DNA from: Anadara kagoshimensis
Taxonomy: Eukaryota; Mollusca; Bivalvia; Arcoida; Arcidae
Assembly (NCBI GenBank): GCA_021292105.1
Contig: CM037868.1
Coordinates: forward strand, 2,719,721-2,783,720
Reading direction: 5' to 3'
DNA length: 64,000 nucleotides
The notes under the pieces were generated by a model, which saw nothing but the letters and a program-made list of their open reading frames with translations, ran no database searches and was not told the origin of the DNA. Each line of letters begins with the position of its first letter. Position 1 is the stretch's first letter. Shown piece by piece: positions 56,476 to 64,000 of the stretch. Both the position numbers and the translations under genes were made by a program.

Positions 56476-57174
56476 TAATCTAGTTAAAACACTAAATCTC
56501 CTGACCTAATGTCCATTTTGAACATATGATTTGTGCTATTCATTTGTAAAATTTGATTTTTTACAGCATTGAAACTCAATTGATTAGACATCAATACCTT
56601 CGTTCATTAAATGTTTGTAATCTAATATCCAAAACGCCGTTACTTCATTCAACTTTTGTGTATCAATACATTATTCTTGAATGGATAAAACCTATCCTTA
56701 ACGTAATTACATTATATGATCAGCTTTAATTTCCCCCATTATTATATAATTACAAGAGTACACGCTGTTCAGTCACAAATTTCCCTCTCATATTATACTA
56801 TATCATGGTATCGTAATTGGGTTTTCAAGAAAATCATATTTCTCTCATTCACTATAATATTGTAAAATTGTATTTTAGATTATTGCATTATATCTTTTTT
56901 CAACTGATCAGCGCATTCATTCTGTATGAATATATTTATGACATCTTAGACTCAAGAAAATCCATTGAAGGAAAATGTAAGCGACATATCACAAGCATTA
57001 AAAGTATTCGCATTTATAGCAAATGTACGCAAAACAGAACGATAATAGTCCACTAAAGACAATTAAGTGACATGTCGCAACAACTAAGGTCTTCCCATTT
57101 ATGAAAACTATGAAACAAAGGTCAATGATCAAAACAGATATACACCGCATGTTCGAATAACGATAGAACATACC
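56476..57174. other. No supported gene
   Basis: AT-rich. Short antisense frame pairs only. Confidence 0.35.
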
Positions 57175-57270
57175 TGTCAATGTTCAATTCACAATTAAAA
57201 ATATCAAACAATTTCCAAATCACAAGAAAAGTATAAACTTTGAAAACTGACAATTCCACTAAAGGGAAAC
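57175..57270 (-). repeat. R1, old fragment
   Basis: TTTCCAAATCACAAGAAAAG, ACTTTGAAAACTGACAATTC and CCACTAAAGGGAA resemble the R1 constant part, diverged. Confidence 0.45.
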
Positions 57271-57379
57271 GTAAGCGAGATATAGTAGTAATCTAAAGAC
57301 CTGTCATCTACAGAAAATGTGAGTCAAAATATGTAAAATAGAATTGTTTTCGATTCCTTCATTAATACATATGACATAA

Positions 57380-57570
57380 ACAGTCAAACTTGTCTATAAA
57401 GGTCACCTAAGGGAACCTTTAAAATTGACCTGCATAGACAGGTGGTCCTTATACACAGGTTAAACGATATAAATAAACGGTTTTACCGGCCTTTATAAAA
57501 AGGTGGTGCTTATACAAAGGTGACATAAACTGTTCACTGAATATTACGAAAATCTGTTTTATAGACGGCC
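57380..57570 (-). mobile_element. M2 MITE-like copy
   Basis: CAGTCAAACTTGTCTATAAA then GGTCACC. GGTGGTCCTTATACACAGGT and GGCCTTTATAAAAAGGTGG lie within. The far end, TTTTATAGACGGCC, is rearranged. Confidence 0.7.
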
Positions 57571-57584
57571 GATTTAAAACAAAA

Positions 57585-57670
57585 TTCCTCATCAGTAATG
57601 CTCGGACCAAAATTACTGAAATCCAAATATTTTTAAGATAATAAAATGATAAACTAGAAAGCCAAAGGTT
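57585..57670 (+). repeat. Dispersed repeat R2, copy 2
   Basis: AAATTCCTCATCAGTAATGC and TCGGACCAAAATTACTGAAA, the same as 26450-26545. Confidence 0.6.
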
Positions 57671-58137
57671 TTATTGTACCAGGTTTGACGTTTTCCCTAG
57701 ATGCGTTGGTTGAGACAGGTACAATTTCCCTATTATAAATGTAGGAGTTTATATTCTTTATTTTGAATTGATATGCAATCCAATATCCAAAAATTAGTAT
57801 GTGTCATGGTACCAAGAACAAATCACTCAGAACATCAGAGCATTAATTTCTGTGACGTTTCCATTAAGATAGATACATGGTATTCTTATCAGAGAGTTAA
57901 GCAGATACAATAATGCCATGCTTCCATCTTGTCATTGATCAATGTACTCAGCTAGGATTTTCCCGAACGTTGATCATGACATATCGATGACGTTGTTCAG
58001 TATGACCCTATTACACTTTCATATGCTTCACTTGTCTAAATGATAATTAAGAGTAAGCACATAACATTATTATTAGCCGTAAAATGTAATACCATTGGAG
58101 AGAGGTAATTATTTAACATGAATTTTAAAGTTTTTTT
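57671..58137. other. No supported gene
   Basis: AT-rich, nothing recognised. Confidence 0.35.
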
Positions 58138-58195
58138 TCTTTGTTGTGGAAGTTGTGGTTTGGACATCAATTGGTATATTAATTTTCGGTTACGA
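58138..58195 (+). repeat. R1 fragment (constant end)
   Basis: GTTGTGGTTTGGACATCAAT and TGGTATATTAATTTTCGG match the R1 end type at 45228-45295. Confidence 0.5.
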
Positions 58196-59185
58196 TTTAG
58201 AAATAAGCCGTTCCATATATATGTATGGTGATTTTTGTCCAATATCATTTAATCCACTTGATTGCATATCTCAGCTTTCATCCAAAGTCAAGTGGTCTCA
58301 ATATATGTTTTCTTGTCTTGATTGGATGTGCTCAATCCTAAAACTCAATCGTGTCTGGTTAATATTTGACAAATTTTGCTTTCCAGATTAATATTTTTTG
58401 TTCTATTGTTTTCGGTGGATTTGTTTAAATACGTTTCAGTTCTTGTATATTTTCCATTTTTGAAAACCCTTAGTACGAACACAACTAATGAGAGTTTTAT
58501 TCCGTAACGACCGTCTAGTGATGCACAACTAAACTTGTTTTTGTAATAATTGCATTAGTTTAACAAGAATAAAAATGTGTTCGATTAAATGATATCTTAT
58601 TATAGTTTATGTTAAATGATATCTTATTATGTTGACTCTTTGCATTGCCTACTACAGTATGCTTTCTTCCTATTTAACTTGTACTAGTTATGAAATAATC
58701 ATCTTGTAATGCTCTTACAGAACGTAAAAAACACTACTTACAAATGTTAAGTTGACAGTTTGCATGCATTTTTCAGTGACAACACATCATTTACACATAT
58801 TTGGAATTTCGAAATTGATTTTTGCAGAGAAACGGATGTATTAGGTTACTTCTTTAATTATTTAAAATTCTGTTTTCTTCAAATGTAATATCAAATAACA
58901 TCGAAGAAAAACTATGGAGGAAACGCACTAAAAGTAGAGAAGGTGTTATTAGGTTATTATTACTGTGTTAGGAATCAGTTTTTCGATCGTTTAACGTGAA
59001 AGAATAATGGTATGCTTGAGAAACGTATGTCGAGTGTGTCAGGCGATTACCACATTGATTCCAACTGATCCTGTAATAAAATTGTCAATAGTAGAAAACT
59101 TGACTTGTAATACTCGAAATAAAATATGATTAGAACAGATCAAGGCGTGAACAAGAGTATAAATTATGGCTTATGTGACTTTGTA
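58196..59185. other. No supported gene
   Basis: AT-rich, apart from a small dimer TTAAATGATATCTTATTAT at 58584-58630. Confidence 0.4.
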
Positions 59186-59443
59186 GTACTGAACCCTTTT
59201 TTTTTTCTTTCTTTAAGAAATAAGGTAATTTTCCAATGTCTTTATCAACTTGCATAGTATAATGGGATGTCTCAAATAGCATAAAAGGCGAAGCAATTGT
59301 AAATATTTTTTCTATGGTACTAAACCTGTTTTTCTTTCTTTAAAAAATAAGGTAATTTCCCAATGTCTTTATGAACTTGCAAAGAATAATGGGTTGTCTC
59401 AAATAGCATAAAAGGCGAAGCAATTGTAATTTTTTTTCTATGT
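59186..59443 (+). repeat. 127-bp direct dimer
   Basis: TTTCTTTCTTTAAGAAATAA, GGTAATTTTCCAATGTCTTT and CTCAAATAGCATAAAAGGCG occur twice, 127 bp apart, with only a few differences. Confidence 0.9.
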
Positions 59444-59659
59444 TAAATTAAGTTACATTATCTTGTAAACATTAGTTTGTTAACTTGTTCCTGTAAATTT
59501 GATATGATACTAGTGTTTATTTTTTATTTTACAATCATAGAACATTCATTTCTGAATGTAATTAATGATTGTTATTCCTTTGACCAAAACACCAATTTAT
59601 AATCCCCTGTTTTATGAAACCCTTAAATTCATTTGCATCATATTCTGTTGTACTAATCA

Positions 59660-60110
59660 AAACCAAGCATACTAATCCATGTCCTAATCTCAATCCAGAG
59701 GCAAAGTAAAACCAAACATACTAATCCATGTCCTAATCTCAATCCAGAGGCAAAGTAAAACCAAACATACTAATCCATGTCCTAATCTCAATCCAGAGGC
59801 AAAGTAAAACCAAACATACTAATCCATGTCCTAATCTCAATCCAGAGGCAAAGTAAAACCAAACATACTAATCCATGTCCTAATCTCAATCCAGAGGCAA
59901 AGTAAAACCAAACATACTAATCCATGTCCTAATCTCAATCCAGAGGCAAAGTAAAACCAAACATACTAATCCATGTCCTAATCTCAATCCAGAGGCCAAG
60001 AAAAAACTTTGGAACTGACAAGTAAGGTTAGACACGTGAACTTCCATCAGGAAAGTGAGGTCAGGTGCTCCGGAAGTGTAAGCACCTCCTGTTTAGCTAG
60101 ACTAACTATT
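59660..60110 (-). repeat. R1 copy with seven-fold repeated end
   Basis: The constant end is present as seven 49-bp units, followed by the usual CACGTGAACTTCCATCAGGA and GGTGCTCCGGAAGTGTAAGC and then truncation after GTTTAGCTAG. Confidence 0.9.
59664..60006 (-). repeat. 49-bp tandem, 7 units, from the R1 terminus
   Basis: Units start at 59664, 59713, 59762, 59811, 59860, 59909 and 59958 (CAAACATACTAATCCATGTC, then CTAATCTCAATCCAGAGGCA and AAGTAAAAC). Near-identical. Confidence 0.97.
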
Positions 60111-60954
60111 TGGGATAATGATTTCAACATCGACCGGTATGTCTGTATTTCATTCGTTTTTTTTTTCAAGTATTCTGCTAATGTCATTCTTCTACATTAA
60201 TATTAAAACTGGAGAATCCAAGATTTGCTAGTCAAACGTCACAATTCTACTCACCAAAGCTGGAAATTTTGGAATGGATTCATAATGATTTTTTGACGAT
60301 ATCTCTTTATGTAACTCTAATCATATTTAATATATAAATCATACACATCTACTTACAACTGCTAGATTTATTAATATGTGTTTCTAAATATGGAATGTAA
60401 ACACTACACTCACGTGTTGCATATCTAGTAATAAATGAAATATTTTGCTTATTTGTTTTTTATGGTGAACTTTATATCCTTCTAGACATTTTCTGCAGCT
60501 GTATGCAATGCAGTATTGTGTAATAGTACCATTTTGACATTTATTATTTTAATTTTTATTACGAGCAAGGGATAACAAAACTGAAACTCAAACTGAACAT
60601 TGATGCTGTCGTCTACTCTTTTATATTAACAAAGTATTAGCTTAACACAAAATATATTTGTATTTGTAAGGAGCTTAACGTCAATATGTAACGACCAAAG
60701 GTCAAACAATCATTCCGTATTGATATATTAGAAGTCATATAATTACGCAAAATAATCATCTCATATGGAAACATTTTACCTGGTTTTTCATAGAACAACA
60801 CATCAAAGCAACTTCTACAATGGCCACAGGGCAAAAGGAAAGAGGACAAGTAAAACAACCGATGAATGAATACAGATAAAGAGATGAAATAGATGAGAAC
60901 ACAAATCAGAACCAGATGGATATATTTTGACGCCAACACAAGCTCCATTGGAAG

Positions 60955-60955
<1 letters not shown>
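60111..60955. other. No supported gene
   Basis: AT-rich, no repeat family or exon recognised. Confidence 0.35.

Positions 60956-60956
<1 letters not shown>

Positions 60957-61006
<50 letters not shown>
60957..61006 (+). repeat. (GA)n microsatellite
   Basis: About 25 GA units. On the minus strand they produce the Leu-Ser runs of the frames at 60637-61047 and 60906-61118, which are not genes. Confidence 0.97.
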
Positions 61007-61008
<2 letters not shown>

Positions 61009-63487
61009 GTTGGGGAGACAGTTGGGAAATCTATAACAGACAAACAAAAAATACTTATGACAACACCAGGTGAACTATCGTACTGATATAGTGTTACTTT
61101 ATTACTAACATAGAACACAACTAAGTCACGTTTAAGTTAACTATTGTCTCATTGAATGCCGGCTACAGATTAACTCTATATGAGTTCCATATATTGTTCA
61201 ATTTTAAGCAAATTTAAATTTGAAATGAACTTTCTTTTAAGTAAACAATAATTAACAATTTGTACTAATTAAACAACATTGTATATGTAATTCTGACTTT
61301 TTTGTTTACTCAATCGTTGTTACTTACAGTAGTCTAAAGGCTCCACCGTTTACAGGCATGACAATGTATTTGTTTGTTTACAAAACCTTTTTTTTGATTT
61401 ATTTTTTTCAATTTAAACATAGAATATATAACAACGACAATAACACCTTGCATTCACACATTCACACACACATTTTTCGGGTGTGTCAATCCTATATCAT
61501 AATACATGTACAACAACACGAAACCAAGTTTTCTGATTGCAATAACGGTATGAAATTCACAAAAAGTCTACATTCTGCATAAACGAAAATAACAAAAACA
61601 AAAGCGTTGCTATCGTATTTAACATATTATTATTCAAAGAACATTTTTTCGTTATGTTTCAAATAATCTCGCCCATCCCTTCCATGTTTCGTTAAAAAGT
61701 CTAATTTTCCATTGATATTAAATCTTTTTTCTCCATTATAAAGTATATTTTAATTTTGATAATATATGGATCTAAACTTATTGTTTTGTTTGTTTACAAA
61801 ACCTGTTTGTTATATGACTTGCTTTCCTTGAGCGCGAAAATGTATAAATATTGATTAAATTTTTGTTTTAATGAAAACTAAATAAAGCCTTGTCATGAGA
61901 ATTGTCTGTTTAAGAACGGGAAATTTATTGTACCGAAGCGGCATGAAAAATATGAAGTTTATGTTCTGTACAAGAAGATCACAGTATCAATGTTTGATGT
62001 ACAGATCCAAATGAACTTAAACATGCTTTTAGTTTTATGTATATACATTACATTAACAAATAGTTTAACATGTGATCGATTAAAAGGTCTGTCATCTACA
62101 CTGACAGTGCTGGGAAGAACAATTTATATTCTGTACTGCTGTGGAATTACAAGCACTTGATGATCCTTTTAAAATTAAATACAGTAAAATTAGAAAGGAA
62201 ATAAATTAAAGCTGCAATCCTCTAAAGAGCATATATTCAAAATCTGAATCAGCAATTTTTTATGTTGTTTTTAAAACTGTCACTGACTAAAGTGTTATTG
62301 GCAATTATAATGGAATTTTAATATGATATGGGCACTATAAGATTGTTGAAAAAAGCACATGCATACTTGATCTAACATAAAATTATTTTTCCAGTTATAT
62401 TTATAATACATAACTACTTTTGGCTAAATATAAAATTCAAGTATTTGTAATGACAATTTCATTTTGCCTTATGATGCAATCTTTAGGCTGGTTACTCTAG
62501 GAAGTTTTTTATATATGTTAGCATCGTGGCATTGCAGAAACATCTTGTTTTTGCAGCATGTATTATTAAGAAGAAGCTAAAAGCGGTGAAAACATCAACT
62601 GACGAATATATATATTTTAAAATGCAGCTGTCATTACATTCTAATATTCCCATTACGACTAGATGGAAAGATATCAGTAAACAATACTAAACTTCAATGA
62701 TATTTAATTAACCCATGACCAGTGCCTCGGAAAAATGAAAATGTAAAACACATTGATATATAATGACCCATGCGAAGTGTGTCGAAAAAAAATGCAAATC
62801 GAAAATTTAAAAAATAGTAATATGTCTTTTTGTAGAGTGTATTAGTGACATACTATAGGATGGGTAGTGTCAGTTATTAAATTGTTTATTTGGTGAGAAC
62901 GAATATACCGCATTTTTATTTTCCATAGTGCAAACACACTTATTGCATTTATTTCTGTCTTGTTGTCCTAAGTTGCCTTTACTATTAGCAAAAACATGTT
63001 TTTTTCTGCTGTGTATTACGTTCATCTACCACAAAACATATGTACACGTGTAGCCTAAGGGTGATGGTATATGAAGCTGTGTACGACCGGCAAAGGAAAG
63101 AAAATAAAGCAAAAGGAGTTTCTAGACGTACTTTATTCTTAAGAAATGAATTGATTTCTTTCATGGTAAGAAAGTCAAGGGTCTACTCACTGAGTAATGA
63201 TGATGTCGAGAAAGAAAAAGTGATTTGTAAAGAGGATAAGTACCACAGTTATATATGATATTGCTTTCTATGTTACAGTGTCTATCTGAGAGCATTGTAA
63301 AAACCAAACATTTGACCGAAATTAGTATAACAATGTCAAAATTGGAATTTAGGATGTCAAAACTGAATAAGTCCATCTCTATAACACTGTTTATAAAACC
63401 AAGGTACGTAGTTGGAACAAACAGTGTTGCTGAAATTATCAGAATCAATGCACATACCACTGATTGATTGCGATTACATTTTTGTCT
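61007..63487. other. No supported gene
   Basis: About 2.5 kb of AT-rich sequence. A 72-codon plus-strand frame at 63040-63258 is rich in charged residues (RQRKENKAKGVSRR) but has no recognised domain. I cannot exclude that it is an exon. Confidence 0.3.
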
Positions 63488-63635
63488 ATCTAAACAGGAA
63501 GTGCTTACCCTTCCGGAGTACCCGTCATCAACTTTCTGTTAATTTCGCGCGTTTCACTTAATTTTCAAGTTTTAACGTTTTTACTTTCATTTGGAGTAAT
63601 GGTTTAGGCATGGATTGGTATGTTTCATATCATAA
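63488..63635 (+). repeat. R1 retroelement-like copy
   Basis: AAACAGGAAGTGCTTACCCT, TCCGGAGTACCCG and GGCATGGATTGGTATGTTTC. The middle is diverged. Confidence 0.8.
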
Positions 63636-64000
63636 GGTTCTTGGGGCAATTTGGCCCAGTTATTTTCCTATAAAGTATTTCTTTAGGTCTGTCTTAAAAC
63701 ACTTGTCCTTCATAAAAAACAGTTTAAATCATTTTTTCAATATAAAACTATTATGGCTCATTAATCTTTTTTGCATTGAGGAAGATATTTGAAATAAAAG
63801 TAATGGCAAACGTCAGTGCAATAATTTATTTTCCATTGTATGTATACTGTAGGCTATATATTTGAAAAAAATAATTATATTCGCTACAAAGTAACTAATA
63901 AAAGTACATTTATGGATATATTTATGAGAATAAAATTCTGAAATCAAAATAAAATTTGGAGATATATTAATCTTATTTTCATGAAAAGGTTTTAATATTG
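63636..64000. other. No supported gene
   Basis: AT-rich to the window edge. Confidence 0.35.

Noticed and set aside
60637..61118. Membrane-like frames with Leu-Ser runs
   Set aside because: Driven by the GA microsatellite at 60957-61006.
63040..63258. 72-codon basic frame as an exon
   Set aside because: No recognised domain and an antisense frame overlaps it. RNA evidence would be needed.

Overview
This is gene-poor, AT-rich animal DNA with no sign of bacterial gene organisation. The most likely source is a bivalve mollusc. Three tRNA-derived SINEs are present. Two carry the 'GGCGTTAAAC...CAACCAACC' type of tail that I know from molluscan genomes, and two share a SINE-type central domain. 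The 'CTTCCGGAGCACC' retroelement remnant also looks molluscan. No species can be named from the sequence alone.

Only one host gene is clearly supported. It is the first coding exon, on the minus strand (10260-10929), of a natriuretic-peptide-receptor-type protein. It has a start codon behind an in-frame stop, an N-terminal hydrophobic leader, the GPxCxYxxxPxAR signature of the ligand-binding domain, a good splice donor and a TATA-like box upstream. I could not find the remaining exons; they probably lie beyond the left edge after a long intron. A second coding remnant (37848-38147, minus) is the C-terminal catalytic end of a eukaryotic tyrosine recombinase of Crypton/DIRS type, so it is mobile-element coding rather than a host gene.

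The rest is repeats. Positions 1-39.3 kb carry more than twenty copies of one TA-target inverted-repeat MITE (called M1 here; termini start CAGTACAGACCTGTCG). Several copies are nested, end-duplicated or interrupted. In some, the interior has grown into a microsatellite or minisatellite, most clearly a 63-bp by 13 array at 24089-24900. No M1 copy was seen after 39.3 kb. A second MITE (M2, termini CAGTCAACCTGTCT) has four copies. R1, a retroelement-like family anchored at one end, is spread over the whole window and has a seven-fold 49-bp tandem at 59664-60006.

Other structure includes a 1.48-kb tandem duplication (44785-47744) followed directly by a 28-bp by 20 minisatellite, two long near-perfect palindromes (37243-37411 and 48646-48798), a two-block array of about 180-bp repeats (32660-34090), a 62-bp array that decays from one end to the other (30047-30545), and several older diverged tandem arrays. 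Between these lie long AT-rich stretches in which I see no gene.
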